Assembly (NCBI RefSeq): GCF_028640845.1
Contig: NC_080540.1
Span: 279,697,524-279,761,523 of the forward strand
Direction: 5' to 3'
From: Ahaetulla prasina
Taxonomy: Eukaryota > Chordata > Lepidosauria > Squamata > Colubridae
DNA: 64,000 bases
Positions 1 through 12,239 of the stretch are shown here, piece after piece. The first letter of the stretch is position 1, and every line of letters begins with the position of its first letter. A program made the position numbers and the translations under genes. The notes beneath the pieces were generated by a model. The model searched no databases. It saw nothing but the letters and a program-made list of their open reading frames with translations, and was not told the origin of the DNA.

Positions 1-868
1 ACCAGCTTTTCCACTGTGTACTGACTGAACAGTCAAAGTTAATTGGTGGTCATGAAGATAATCAAGTATGCTTTGTTCTGTATTTCTAAGGCAACATCCA
101 TTTGACACGTGCATGCAGGGCCAGGACCTTTCTAGGTTTTAGGAATAGTTTTAACGGTTCTATATAAGTGTATATTCTGCTAAGATCATTCTACTTTAGG
201 GGTTTTGTGTATTTCCTTCTTCAAAAGTAGAAAAATTGTTATCATCAATCCTCAGCAATTAAGATTTGAGGGAAACTTCAAGATATGTGCCTGTATGCAT
301 ATTTACATAGAAACGTGCATGCACCATCATTCGGGAGCAGCATGTAACTCTGGAATACCCATGTTGCTAAGTTAGGTATTTGGAATAGTGGACTAGATTA
401 AGAAAAATTTGTGGGGACTCTACAGAGGTCAGAGCAGCAGTGGGTTTGTTCGAGAGCTAAGGTTCATGTGAAGTTGATTTTGACTCTATCTAATCACTTT
501 TCTCTAGCTGAGAAAAGTGATCTTGCTTGAAAAAATTACAGGGGAAAAAGGATAAGCTGCCCTTTCCCAAATTTTCTTTCCCCCGTCATATAGCTAGTCC
601 ACATTGACTTTGCCTGAAAATAGTAGCAATAGGAAAGGTCTGGAGAACTTTGTGCCCCCGTAGCTTGAGACTGAAGACCCCATTAATCAGTTGTCCGTGC
701 AGGTCCTAGAACAGAGGAAACCCTGTTTTGCTGGATTCAGTTTTTATCAAGAAACACATGGAGGAAAAAATGAGTTGGCAAACTAACCAAGCACGTGATT
801 GGTGCATGAAATTACAAAAAGGAAAAGAAAAGAAAATGATATTGAAATTACAAAAGAGAGGTTCTGTA

Positions 869-1104
869 CACAGGAGGTATTCAGCCGGTTTGGACCGGCT
901 CGTCTGAACTGGTAGTGGAAATCACTGGTGAGCCTGCCCACCTGCCCCGGCTCTATGCCATCCTATTTAGGCACATTTTTTAGCCATGCGCATGCGTGTA
1001 AGTAACACACATGCACAAAGCACATGCCTGGAAGATCATGCACATGCGTGGATGAGGGCTCACATTTGCGAACTGTTAGGGAAGGTAAGTGAATACCACC
1101 CCTG
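869..1104. mobile_element. hAT-like short element, family A
   Basis: Exact 8-bp duplication gttctgta (861-868 and 1105-1112). Ends are cacaggaggtattca and gaataccacccctg, inverted copies of each other. It contains the palindromic core gcgcatgcg at 988-996. Confidence 0.8.
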
Positions 1105-1195
1105 GTTCTGTATTAATGGACAATGAAGCCATAAAAATTATATTATTTACACATCTGTGAGTGAGATGGGCAGTATCTAAATTTGTCAAATAAAT

Positions 1196-1242
1196 AGAAT
1201 CATAGAATCATGGGGCTGGAAGGGACCTTGGAGGTCTTCTAG
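1196..1242 (-). mobile_element. CR1 LINE 3' tip
   Basis: atagaatcatggggctggaa then gggaccttggaggtcttctag: the 3' tip only. It runs straight into a 5'-truncated family A element. Confidence 0.7.
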
Positions 1243-1464
1243 TTCTGTGGGCATGGCTTGGTGGGCGTGGCATGGCTTCCTGGGCGTGGCAGGGAAAGGA
1301 TACTGTAAAATCCCCATTTCCTCCCGATCAGCTGGGACTCGGGAGGCAGAGAATAGATGGGGGCGGGGCCAATAAGAGGTGGTATTTACCAGTTCTCCGA
1401 ACTACTCAAAATTTCTGCTACCGGTTCTCCAGAACTGGTCAGAACCTGCTGCATACCACCTCTG
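1243..1464. mobile_element. hAT-like family A, left end missing
   Basis: ttctgtgggcatggcttggt... to aacctgctgcataccacctctg. The right terminus is intact; the left joins a CR1 tip directly. Confidence 0.7.
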
Positions 1465-2766
1465 TGATGGATGAATAGTTGGGGGAAAAATCATGGAACT
1501 TGTTTTTATACATGATAGCTGCAGCAAGATTATTCAATGCACAAAGATGGAAAGACTTGTCATTACACACAACGGGGAAATAGTTGGTGAAGATGATGGA
1601 ACTTGCTGAGATGACTAAATTGATTTCTTGGATCATAGAAAAGACAGTATCTATAGCTATTGCTAACTGGAAACCCAGCATGGACTTTGTGCATGAAACA
1701 TTTAAAAATGAACTTACGGTTCACGTTTTGATGATTAGACAGGATAGATGGAATGTTATATTGCAACCATAGAGTATGAGGTAAATTTATAATTAAAAAC
1801 TGCTCTAAAGAAGATCAGAAGCCACCTGTTTCTATCTTTTTCTTTTCTATTTTTCTTTCATTCTTGAACTTTTAGTTTTCTCTTTAATTTCGTTCTTTTT
1901 CTTTGCTTACATTACATTGCAGTTTGTAGTTTTTAGTACCTTATTAGTTTTTAGTCGTCCTTTTTAAAAACGCTTTAATAAAATTATATATAAAATATTG
2001 TTATTTGTATATGCTTTCATAAATAAATATTCTATCAATGTGTCGATTTTAATTTTAGAGTAAATATTGATAAATATAACCCATACAAGCATACAAAAAT
2101 GATGGGATCTTCCATAATTTTTAAAAATGAGACGGGGTCTTGGCAGGAAATCAACAACTCTTTTCCCTAGATTGTGCTGTAGCTATTTTGCAGTCCCAGG
2201 AACAGATGTAGCTGCTTGTAAGATATGCGGACATGTAATCCATGTGAGCTGTCAAACACACTGATTTATTTTATTTTTTCCCCCCTCCAAATCTGAAATG
2301 CTGCATATTTAATTGTTTAAAATGTAAAGTTTGGTGGCCCCTCTTGTGAAGACTTTGGGGGAATGTGTTAGGATTGCAACTTGAATATTTCCTCACTTTT
2401 TTTTATAATAAGCTGCATTTACTGAAATGTTTTCATTGTTAAGGATATATCGCTATGCCATTTTCCCCCCTATGTATAGTTTTCAGTGATAAATAAAACT
2501 GTTCTTTTTTTCTACTTTAGCAACTACATTGCTATAAAAACAATTCTACATAGCTATAAAAAAAACTACATTGCTATAAAAACAAGCATGACTTAACAAA
2601 ATATTTTAAAACTATCATTGGGATAAACAGGGTTGCTTTACTGAAAAAGCTATAACCTGAGATTATACGTATGGGTTTATAAGAAAATACTAAATGAAAT
2701 TTTCTGCTTATGCCATGTTATAATTTTAACAGTTGCATTTAGGAATTCTGTTTGATGACTTAAAAG
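1465..2766. other. AT-rich DNA, nothing recognised
   Basis: Short random ORFs only. Contains a 24-bp direct repeat of actacattgctataaaaac type near 2,520-2,580. Positions 1-868 likewise show no gene or clear repeat. Confidence 0.5.
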
Positions 2767-3041
2767 CAGAGGTGGGTTTCAGCAGGTTCTGACCAGTTTG
2801 GAGAACTGGTAGCAGAAATTCTGACTGGCCCTGCCCCCATCTATTCTCTGCCTCCCAAGTCCCAGCTGATCGGGAGGAAATGGGGATTTTGCAGTAACCT
2901 TCCCCTGGAGTGGGGAGGGAATGGAGATTTTACAGTATTCTTCCCCTGCCACGCCCACCAAGCCATGCCCATCAAGCCATGCCACTCCCACCAAGCCACA
3001 CCCACAGAACCGGTAGTAAAAACATTTGAAACCCACCACTG
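2767..3041. mobile_element. hAT-like family A
   Basis: Termini cagaggtgggtttc and gaaacccaccactg. The flanking 8 bp match only 5/8. The interior carries the family's repeated gggaatggagattttacag units. Confidence 0.75.
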
Positions 3042-3826
3042 CTCATAAAGGTGAAATTGCTTTCAATTTAGCAGATTAGTTAACCTTAAAATACTTGGGA
3101 TATTATAACAGCAAGATGATTGGACAGAGTAAGAATACATATATATTTAAATATAAAACATATGTTTATGCTAAAATATAGTAGAGATGTTATTATTAAA
3201 GGGTCACTAGTCCTGATTGAGACAGCCTATTCATCCAAATGCCGTGGTTGTATTGCTCTCAGTATTTAAAACAACAGTTCTCATCACTTCTGTATGTGGC
3301 TGAAAAACACCTTGTCGGATTATTCCGAACAAGTCTGGAAAAAGCTTCCATCTGTTGAAAGGGAGCCAAAATATCCATCCAGAGAGAATCAAATCTCCAG
3401 TTAAGCTTTTGCCAGAAGCCTCCTTAGTTGAGCTAATCAAGCGCCACTATTATCAGCTCTAGAATCAGTCGGCTGGAGATTCTGCTATGCTTTGAAAATT
3501 TTTTTCCCTAAGCTATGACACTGTGGTGGAAAATCCCCAGAACTCTCAGATGGATTGAGAAGAGAAGTAATAATTTACCTGTTGCTGAGTGTTTGCACGG
3601 AAGACTTTCAGCGCTGACTTTCCAGGTATGTGAGCTTTTTATAGGACAGAGCAGGGGAAAAGTAATTGCCTGTCAAAAGATGCCCTCGTGCAAATGTACC
3701 CCTTTTTCACACTCAGGGGTTCAATAATTGCATTATTTGGTTAAAGGACAAGATGGAATTGTCTCTAGGATATCACTAAATTCTAGCATTTTGGGGCGCT
3801 ATAAGTGACTGCATATACCTTCTCGG

Positions 3827-4353
3827 CAGGGGTGAAATGCTCCTGGTTTGGACCGGATCGCCCTATCCGGTAGTGATGGCAGCAGGTGGTTTGGAGAACC
3901 GGTAGTAAAAATCCCTGCCTACCCCCCCCACCCATGCCCAGCTTTTTCTTTGGCTGAAAAAATGCTTTTAAAAGTTTTTAAAAAAGCTTTTAATGATTGC
4001 GTGGCTCAGCTGGGGTAGTCAGAACCTTTTAAAAGCATTTTTTCTACATCCTCTTTGGCCGAAGAGTTTGTAAAAAAAAAAGCTTTTAAAAGGTTCTGGT
4101 GATCAGGCAACTCAGCTGGGATCGTCAGAACCCTTTAAAAACTTGTAAAAGGCTCCTCTGGCGATCCCAGCTGAGTTGCTTGATCATCAGAGGCTTTTAA
4201 AAGCATTTTTTTACAACCCCTTTGGCCGAAGAGGTTGTAGAAAAAATGCTTTTAAAAGTAAAAAAAAAAAGTTGGCCATGCCCACTCAGTCACATTACCC
4301 CCGCAAGCCACACCCACAGAACCAGTAGTAATAAATTTTACATTTCACCCCTG
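3827..4353. mobile_element. hAT-like family A, long foldback subtype
   Basis: Exact 8-bp duplication cttctcgg (3819-3826 and 4354-4361). Termini caggggtgaaatg and catttcacccctg. The interior is made of alternating direct and inverted copies of tttaaaagcattttttctac and of gatcccagctgagtt, so it can fold on itself. Confidence 0.85.
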
Positions 4354-4440
4354 CTTCTCGGTTAATAAAAATGGCCACTCACGTTCCGATACTTGGTTGG
4401 CCTACTTGCTGAGCTGATAAACTGAGGATTCTTTCAAATA

Positions 4441-4824
4441 CAGGTAAGTCCTCAACATACAACAGTTAGTGACTGTTCAAAGTTACAACGGCACTGAAAA
4501 ATATGGCTAATGACCACTTTTCACAGTTACAACCTTTGCAGCGAACCCATGATCGAGTGATCAAAATTCAGATGCTTGGCAAGTGGTTCATATGTGTGAC
4601 CGTTGCTGTCTCCCAGGGTCACGGGATCCCCTTTTGCAGCCTTCTGACAAACCAAGTCAAAGGGTTCACTTAACAACCGGGTTACTCACTTATCAACTTC
4701 AGGGATTCACTTAACAATGGTGGCAAGAAAGGTTGTAAAATGGGGCAAAACTCGCTGAACAAATGTCTCGGTGAACAACAGAAATTTTGGGCCTCAGTTG
4801 TGATCGTAAGTCAAGGACTACCTG
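4441..4824. mobile_element. Tc1/mariner-like short element, family E
   Basis: Inverted ends caggtaagtcctcaacatac and gtaagtcaaggactacctg, flanked by TA on both sides (4439-4440 and 4825-4826). The interior has no transposase. Recurrent wording gcttaacaacc-like repeats is shared with the other family E copies. Confidence 0.8.
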
Positions 4825-5041
4825 TAAAGCATATTCCATACCAGTTTGCTTTCCTATCATCTTGTAATTGGACAAGCTCTTGTCTTGGCAGCTGTTTTGC
4901 TGGCATCCATATAACACACTCTCCTAACTGGAAATGTTCTTCCTAGACTTAAAAATTAAGGGTGAGACACAAAGCATAACAGTGCCAGTTAACTTCTAAA
5001 CACACAGTAAATATTTCATAAATTACATAGAGACTGATCTA

Positions 5042-5800
5042 CAAGTAATCCTTGACTTAGGACCTGTCACTTAGCAATCGTTTGAAGTTATAGTCAGTCA
5101 AACTGAAAGAAGGGGTGTCAAACTCGATTTTATTGAGGGCCGCCTCAGGGTTGCTTTTGACTTCAAGGGGCCATGGTGAGCATGGCCAGCTCAAAGTCAC
5201 TCGTGTCAGAGGCGTGTGTGGTGGCCCGAGCGCTCTGCCAGTGAAAATGGGCTCCCAAGCTCCGTTTTTGGCTACCATGGCCTCCTGCAACTCCATTTTC
5301 ACTGGCAGAGGGTTGCAGGAGGCCGTGGTAGCTGAAAATGGAGCTTGAGAGCCCGTTTTCGCAGGCAGAAGTACCAAGGGCTGGTCCTTCGCTGTTTCCA
5401 GGATTGCCCAGAGGGCCAGATCTAAGTACCCCCTGGGCCAGATCCAGTAACCAGGACTTGAGTTTGACACCCCTGCCCCAAAGGAACTTATGATCAGGTT
5501 TCAATGGTTTGAGGTCAGCCCCCCCCCCATGGTCAGGTGACCACATTTTGGGAGCGTAGCAACTGGACTGCATTTACACCCATTTGCAGCGCCACGTAGT
5601 CATGTTACATACCATGATTTTGCCAGAAACTGGCTTTTACTTCTGATTTCCAGCAAAACCCAGCTCATATTAAATAATGGGTTTGCTTAACAACCACTGC
5701 ATTCGCTTACCGACCATTTTGTGACCACCATGTTTGCTTTATGACCGCTGCAAAAACAGGTTGCCAGGCTCAGTGGTAGTCCTAAATCAAAGATTACCTG
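5042..5800. mobile_element. Family E element with a family B element inside
   Basis: Ends caagtaatccttgacttag and ctaaatcaaagattacctg, flanked by TA (5040-5041 and 5801-5802). A family B element occupies 5110-5475. Confidence 0.75.
5110..5475. mobile_element. hAT-like short element, family B
   Basis: Termini aaggggtgtcaaactcga and gagtttgacacccctg. Flanks match 5/8. The interior contains an inverted pair around ccattttcactggcagagg. Inserted in the family E element 5042-5800. Confidence 0.75.
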
Positions 5801-5802
5801 TA

Positions 5803-6290
5803 TTTTAATACCTGGAATAAATCTAACAATGCAATTAATTTGACGCTCTTGTGTTTTCTAGCTGCAATTAATGGAAACATTATTTCTTGCTTCACTGCTG
5901 CGTCTTTTACTTCCTTGTCGGTTTTAGCCAAAAGATGGCATGTACTAAATGCAAATGATGTCATCAAATGGCTGAGCCAATCAGGTTGGATATCCCTAAA
6001 TGATTAAGGGCACTCAAGAGGAAAGCAATTTATTTGATAATTCACATGACGTGAACCATCCCACCAGACACGAGATATCGCTTCTGTGTTTGCAATGTCA
6101 CATTGAGCCATCATGTGGTATCTCTGTTTTTTCAGTCCTGCTAAAAATATTTTTTAAAAAGTTAAGATGTTTAGATCACTCTTTAAAATCAAGATTTAAA
6201 ACAGTGAATGTAAAATGCATTCACTGCTTTGTTCTGATATCTGTTCAGAAAATCCAACTTTCACTTGGTTTATGCACCTTGATGTAGATG
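5803..6290. other. No feature recognised
   Basis: AT-rich, with no repeat wording shared with the rest of the window. Same for 3,050-3,810, 6,690-7,200 and 8,190-8,570. Confidence 0.4.
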
Positions 6291-6301
6291 TTTGCTATAG
6301 A

Positions 6302-6681
6302 ACCGTGACAGCGAATCCATGGCACGTGTGCCAGAGGTGGCACTCAGAGCCCTCTCTGTGGGCACATGTGCCATCATCAGTAGTTCTTTTGGTTTCCAGT
6401 GCATCTGCTGGTCTTTGCGTGCGCCAGAGCGCTGGAAACCTGAAGACCAACTGACCGGTGTGAATGCGCATGCCAGCCAGCTGGTCTTTGAGTTTATGCC
6501 GCTTTGGTACACACAAAGACCAGCTGGCCAGCATGTATGCGTGTGCCAGAAACCCAAAGACCAGCTGGCCAGCATTCACCAGCTGGTCTTCGAGTTTCCA
6601 GCACTCTGACGCATGCACATGTGCACACGCACACATGTGTTTGGTTTTGGGCACTTGGTGCCAAAAAGGTTCACCATCACT
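6302..6681. mobile_element. hAT-like short element, family D
   Basis: Exact 8-bp duplication gctataga (6294-6301 and 6682-6689). Termini accgtgacagcgaatcc and aaggttcaccatcact. The interior repeats aagaccagctggccagca and its inverse. Confidence 0.85.
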
Positions 6682-7216
6682 GCTATAGAAAGAGGAACTT
6701 CATTGGTGCAGTTATTTCAGTCTTCCCTACCTCAGAGTTCTTCATATGTCTAGGACTGCATCATTCCTTTCCTCTATGGTTAATCATTACAGCTTCATAG
6801 GATGGAGGCCCCCATAAAATCTTAATTCCCGCTTATTGGACTTTCCAATCTATGCCAAGTTCTAAAGACAAATATCCCAGTCTTCACAGCCTTCCAAAAG
6901 CTAATAGAGTTGGGGCTGTGTGTATAACAAAGGGAGGCTGTTTGATGAGGCACACATCACGACAGAGAAGATCAACCAGATTACATTGCTTCTCCAAACA
7001 TACCCATATTCCTTCTGCCAGATCTGGTAGCATGAAGAGAAACCAGAGGCAGATCCACAGGTAACTTAGCCCTATGCCACATGGGCTTCAAAGATGTCAG
7101 CTGGGAAGCCTGTTGAGATCCCATGCAGCTTGTGTTGTAGCTCAAAACGGCACATCTTCCTGAAATCTGGTAAAGCTGAACCTTTTAAATGTTCTTCAAA
7201 GGTAATCCATGTAGAT

Positions 7217-7589
7217 CAAGGGTGTCTAACTCAATTTCATTGAGGGTCACGTCAGGGTTGTGTTTGACCTCGGTGGGGCAAAGTTGGAGTGGCCAGGATG
7301 GGCATGGCCAGCTCGATGTCACTCATGTCAGGGACACCTGTAGTGGCCCGAGCGCTCTGTCAGAGAAAATGGGCTCCCGAGCTCCATTTTTGGCTGCCAC
7401 AGCCTCCTATAACCCTCTGCCAGTGAAAATGGAGCTTAGGAGGGCTGCATGTAGCCCTCCCGAGCTCTGTTTTCACTGGCAGAGGCACCACAGGCCAGTC
7501 CTTCCCTATTTCCAGGGTGGCCCTGTGGGTCAAATCTAAGCACCCTGTGGACCGAATCCAGCCCCCAGGCCTTGAGTTTAATACCCCTG
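7217..7589. mobile_element. hAT-like family B
   Basis: 8-bp duplication atgtagat/atgtagag (7/8). Termini caagggtgtctaactcaa and gagtttaatacccctg. Confidence 0.8.
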
Positions 7590-7640
7590 ATGTAGAGTGT
7601 ATCACAACAGTCTAGTCATGCTAAGTCATGAGCAACCACA

Positions 7641-8188
7641 AGTTGTTATTGTTGTTAGTTGCAAAGACATATCCGACCCATCGCGACCCCATGGACAACG
7701 TTCCTCCAGGCCTTCCTTTCCTCTACCATCCTCTGGAGTCCATTTATGCTCACGCCTACTGCTTCGGTGACTCCATCCAGCCACCTCATTCTCTGTCATC
7801 CCTTTCTTCTTTTGCCCTCAATCTTTCTCAGCATTAGGCTCTTCTCCAGTGAGTCCTTTCTTCTCATTAGGTGGCCAAAGTATTTGAGTTTCATCTTCAG
7901 GATCTGGCCTTCTAAAAAGCAGTCAGGGTTGATCTCCTCTAGGACTGACTTGTTTGTTCGCCTTGCAGTCCAAGGAACTCGCAGGAGTTTTCTCCAGCAC
8001 CAGAGTTCAAAGGCCTCAATTCTTTGGTGCTCAGCCTTTCTTATGGTCCAACTTTCACAGCCATACATTGCAGCTGGGAAAACCATAGCCTTGACTATAT
8101 GCACTTTAGTTGGCAGGGTGATGTCTCTGCTTTTTAGTACGCAGTCTAGATTTGCCATACCTTTCCTCCCCAGTACTATCCACAAGTA
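7641..8188 (-). mobile_element. BovB LINE 3' fragment
   Basis: The minus-strand ORF 7796-8185 encodes the BovB RT C terminus: LPTKVHIVKAMVFPAAMYGCESWTIRK and FGHLMRRKDSLEKSLML. The + strand reads the familiar tcgcgaccccatggacaac... of BovB 3' ends. Severely 5'-truncated, as most copies are. BovB is known for horizontal transfer between squamates and ruminants. Confidence 0.9.
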
Positions 8189-8597
8189 AGATCTCCCAAT
8201 TAGGGACAGGCAAAGCTAGTGCAGAAGATGCACAATGACTGCCACCTGTGAGTTGTGAGTGTTAAAGGTAATTCCAGGCACACACACCCTTTTAGTTTAG
8301 ATGTCTATGGAGATTCCCAACCAACCAGGTCATGGTTGTCCCAAAGGTGCTTTTTCAAATGGCAACTTTTTTTTTCCTTGAAGAGACTTGGATGAATTAA
8401 AGAAGCTTCTTTGATGAGGAGCAAAATGTTTTCAAAGAAAAAAAATCACGAAAAGTCCAGTTGCCTTTTGAAGAAGTACCTTTGGGGCTTCTGTCTTAGA
8501 GCTTGGATGAAACTTTGGAGAGAGGTAATGACTATTAAGATGTTATTCACGATTAAGATGTTAATGACTATTAAGTGTTTTTCATGGAACAATCACT

Positions 8598-8670
8598 AGA
8601 ATAGAATAGAATAGAATAGAATAGAATAGAATAGAATAGAATAGAATAGAATAGAATAGAATAGAATAGA
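8598..8670. repeat. (AGAAT)n microsatellite at LINE 3' end
   Basis: About 14 tandem agaat units directly after the LINE 3' terminus. On the LINE strand they form its tail, which has apparently expanded. Confidence 0.95.
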
Positions 8671-9133
8671 TTTTTTTATTGGCCAAATGTGATTGGACAC
8701 ACAAGGAATTTGTCTTGGTGCATATGCTCTCAGCGTACATAAAAGAAAAGATACGTTCATCAAGAATCATAAGGTACAACACTTAATAATAGTCATAGGG
8801 TACAAATAAGCAGTCAGAAAACAATATCAATATAAATCGTAATGATACAAGCAACAAAGTTACAGTCATACAGTCATAAGTGGAAGGAGATGGGTGGTGG
8901 GAACAATGAGAAGATTAATAGTAGTGCAGACTTAGTAAATGGTTTGACAGGGTTGAGGGAATTATTTGTTTAGCAGAGTGATGGTGTTTAGGAAAAACTG
9001 TTCTTGTATCTACTTGTTCTGGTGTGCAGTACTCTATAGCGTTGTTTTGAGGATAGGAGCTGAAACAGTTTATGTCCAGGATGTGAAGGGTCTTTAAATA
9101 TTTTCACAGTCCTCTTTTTGACTTGTGCATTAT

Positions 9134-11413
9134 TCAGGTCCTCAGTGGAAGGCAAGTTGATAGCAATTGTTTTTCTTTTTTTGCAGTTCTAATTATCCTC
9201 TGAAGTCTGTGTCTGTCTTGTTGGGTTGCAGAACCAAACCAGACAGTTATAGAGGTGCCGATGACAGAGTCAATAATTCCTCTGTAGAACTGGATCAGCA
9301 ACTCCTTGGGCAGTTTGAGCTTTCTTAGTTGGCGCAGAAAGGACATTCTTTGTTGTGTGTTTTTGATGACGTTTTTGATGTTAGGTGTCCATTTTAGATC
9401 TTGCGATATGGTAGAACCTAGAAATTTGAAGGTCTCTACTGTTGATACTGTGTTGTCTAGTATTGTGAAAGGTGGAAGTATGGAAGAGTTTCTCCTAAAG
9501 TCTACTACCATTTCTACGGTTTTGAGTGTGTTCAGTTCCAGATTGTTCCAGTCGCACCACAAGACGAGTTGTTTAACCTCTCATCTGTATGTGGATTCAT
9601 CATTGTCTCAATTGAGACCGATCGCTGTTGTGTCATCTGTGAACTTCAGTAGTTTAACAAATGGATCGTTAGAGATGCAGTCATTGGTATACAGAGAGAA
9701 AAGAAGTGGGGAGAGCATACAGCCTTGGGATGGGCCTGTGCAAATTGTACAGGTATCTGATGTGATTCTGATTAGCTTCACCTGCTGCTTCCTGTTTGTT
9801 AGGAAGCTTACAAATCTGTTCAGGTACCTGTAGCTGTTTAGCTTGATTAGAAGAGTGTCTGGAATGATGGTATTGAATGCTGAACTGAAGTCTACAAAGA
9901 GGACCCTTGCGTAAGTCTTTGGAGATTCAAGATGTTGTAGGATGTAGTGCAGAGCCATATTAACAACATCATCTGTTGATCTATTTGCTCGGAATGCAAA
10001 TTGCAAGGGGTCTAACAGTGGATCTGTGATGGTTTTCAAGTGGGACAGCACTAGCCTTTCAAAGGTTTTCATGACTACAGTATTGTGACCCAGGCCCAAG
10101 TAGATAGTAGGAAACTCAGTCAGTGTAAAAACAAACAAACGTTATTATAATTAACTCATTCTCAGCGTAGTTCAACTAAACTAAAGCAAATTCCTTTCAA
10201 CACAATTCCTCAGTCCTATCACCAATTGTGGTCCAATTCGGCAAACTGCAAAGGCCTTTCTTGGCAAAAGTTCAGAAGACACTGATAGAAAACAAATGCA
10301 ACAAGACCAAGCTATCAACGTTGTTTTCTGGCAAAGAGCCCAAACGTCATTGCTGGTCTTTTAAGCCTTATGGGAGGGGCCAATCATCTATTGGACATAA
10401 TCCTGAGTTGTCCTCTTTGCTTGAACTGCTCTTGGCTTCTGGCAGCTCTTCTCATGCATGCATTAGGAACAGGCTCTTCCTGTTCCTCTGCCTCACTACC
10501 GTCAACTTCTGGAGGCTCTGGCCCTGGCCCCACCTCTGCCTCCAATGCAGAGCCCTCATCCGGGCTTTCCCCAGCCTCCAGGACTGGCCCATGTTCTTCC
10601 TCAGCCTCACTGCTGTCCAACTCCGTTGCCAGCTCTGCAGGCTGCTGGCGGACCACAATATACAGATGTTAGAGCAATTGGTCTATAGTTATTCAGTTCC
10701 TTGATGGTGGGCTTCTTCAGCACTGGGATGATAGTAGAGCGTTTGAAGCAAGAAGGAACATAGCACATCTCTAGTGATTTATAGAAGATACGGGTGAAGA
10801 TGGGGGCCAATTGGTCAGCACAGACTTGTAAGCAAGAAGGAGTTATCTTGTCTGGGCCTGGAGCTTTTCCTGGCTTTTGTCTGTGAAATAGGTCTTGCAC
10901 TTCCTTTTCTGTGATCACTAGGGGTTGTGAACCCAATGGGATGGGGTCAGTTGTAGGAGGCTTGGCTGTTGTTGGTGTGTCTGAGTTGAGAGCTGGTGGC
11001 TGTAGTTTCCTTTCAAACTTGCAGTAAAACACATTCAGGTCACCATCTGCCAGTTGTTGATTTTCTTTAGCCTGCGAAGGAGATTTGCCGTAGCCTGTGA
11101 TATTTTTAAGAGTTTTCCACATGTTTGCTGGTTCATTTGTTGAGAATTGATTCTTTAGCTTTTCAGAGTAGCTTCTTTTCGCTGCTCTGATCTCCCTTGT
11201 TAATACATTTCTGGCCTGATTGTACAGCATTTTATCACCTTTTCTGTAGGCTTCCTCTTTGGAACGACGCAGCTGCTTGAGTTTAGCTGTGAACCAAGGT
11301 TTGTTGTTCATGTATATTTGCAAGTTCCTGGTTGGTACACATAGGTCTTCACAGAAGCTGACATATGATGTTACAGTATCTGTGAGTTCATCGAGGCCTG
11401 CAGAGGTATAAAT
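9134..11413 (-). pseudogene. LINE reverse transcriptase ORF2 remnant
   Basis: Three open pieces on the minus strand form one RT. 10666-11413 has the upstream region and KPGKAPGPDKITPSCL. 9608-10080 has FDFS-type LFVDFSSAFNTI, the PQGC-like block (here SQGCMLSPLLF) and the catalytic box, which reads FTDD instead of the usual FADD. 9134-9562 has the thumb and C-terminal region KTVEMVVDFRR and FKFLGSTIS. Frame breaks lie between the last two pieces, and the 580-bp insertion splits the first two. Non-functional. Confidence 0.85.
10081..10660 (-). mobile_element. 580-bp LTR-like insertion (family H) inside the LINE
   Basis: Bounded by an exact 5-bp duplication tacag (10076-10080 and 10661-10665). 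Its ends are inverted copies tattgtg/cacaata. On the minus strand it begins tattgtggtccgccagcag. Size and 5-bp duplication fit a solo LTR, although the ends are TA...TA rather than TG...CA unless trimmed by two bases. It carries an acidic 90-codon ORF (10384-10656, minus). A second, internally shortened copy is at 18165-18407. The superfamily is not known to me. Confidence 0.7.
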
Positions 11414-11429
11414 AGTGTTTTTCATGGAA

Positions 11430-12230
11430 TGACCATTAATATATATAACCCATGAAATATCTATATCATCAAGTTACAGGCACTATAATTTTTGGATCAC
11501 GTTGCTATCAGACATGGCAATTTAAATGCTATTTCTGCAATTTTATTCCTTATGTTTTTTCCTCCCACCCTTTCTCCGCTGATCAAGGCAGCATCAAAAA
11601 TTCTCCTTCTTTGGCTGATTCATGTTACAAGCTATAAAGTTCACTGGTGAACTTTATAGCTGCCCAGTGATTTGAACACAGATCTTCCTCAGCATGGTTC
11701 CAACTCCTGTATTTTATATGCCATTCTAGCAAAAAAAAAAAATGTAAAGAGGCCAATGTTTTATTAAAATAAAACAAAATAAAACAAGGTTTTCTTTTTC
11801 TATGGAGACACTTGAAATGTTATTCTAACTGGGAAAGGAATTCAAAATATGTCACATGTTCATTCACACCCCAGGGAACAAAAAAAATAGCTTAAAAATG
11901 CAAAAAGAAGTAAACAAACATGCCATCTTTATCAAAAGAAACTTTTGTTTTAAGGGCTGCAGGGATGGGTTAAAGTTACATATCTAGCTAAATATCTGCA
12001 GTGAATTTAGGGGGAAAAAACGATCAAGTTAATGAAAGAAAGATCTGAATCAATTGAAAATAAAATAGAATACTTTACCAAGCAAAAACAATTATTTTCC
12101 TCATGAAAAGTAATGTGTATTTGATTTGTCCAGGATGCTGGATTAAATAGTCTAGCCTCCTTATGTTCTTAAAATTAGTGTCTATAGCACTGCAGGATTT
12201 TAATTGTTTTCTACATATACAAATGTTGGG
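11430..12230. other. No feature recognised
   Basis: AT-rich unique-looking DNA. A 13-bp inverted repeat ctataaagttcac/gtgaactttatag lies at about 11,630-11,660. 13,563-14,100 and 15,771-16,330 are similarly empty. Confidence 0.4.
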
Positions 12231-12239
12231 CATTCAGTC

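Larger units (their letters stand above)
8590..11413 (-). mobile_element. CR1/L3-like LINE, 5'-truncated, with AGAAT tail
   Basis: On the minus strand the element reads an endonuclease/RT linker, reverse transcriptase, a 3' UTR ending in ...ggccaataaaa, then a pentanucleotide tail. It is flanked by a 16-bp direct repeat agtgtttttcatggaa (8574-8589 and 11414-11429), the expected duplication of target-primed reverse transcription. A 580-bp insertion interrupts the RT at 10081-10660. Snake CR1/L3 (Snake1-type) elements with such tails are known; the exact clade assignment is by eye. Confidence 0.85.

Noticed and set aside
5057..5573. Two minus-strand ORFs of about 137 codons
   Set aside because: They span the family B element and its family E host; similar frames recur in the other family B copies as shared repeat sequence.
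6215..6800. Cluster of long overlapping ORFs on both strands
   Set aside because: They lie inside the family D hAT-like element; open frames on both strands reflect its GC-rich inverted repeats.
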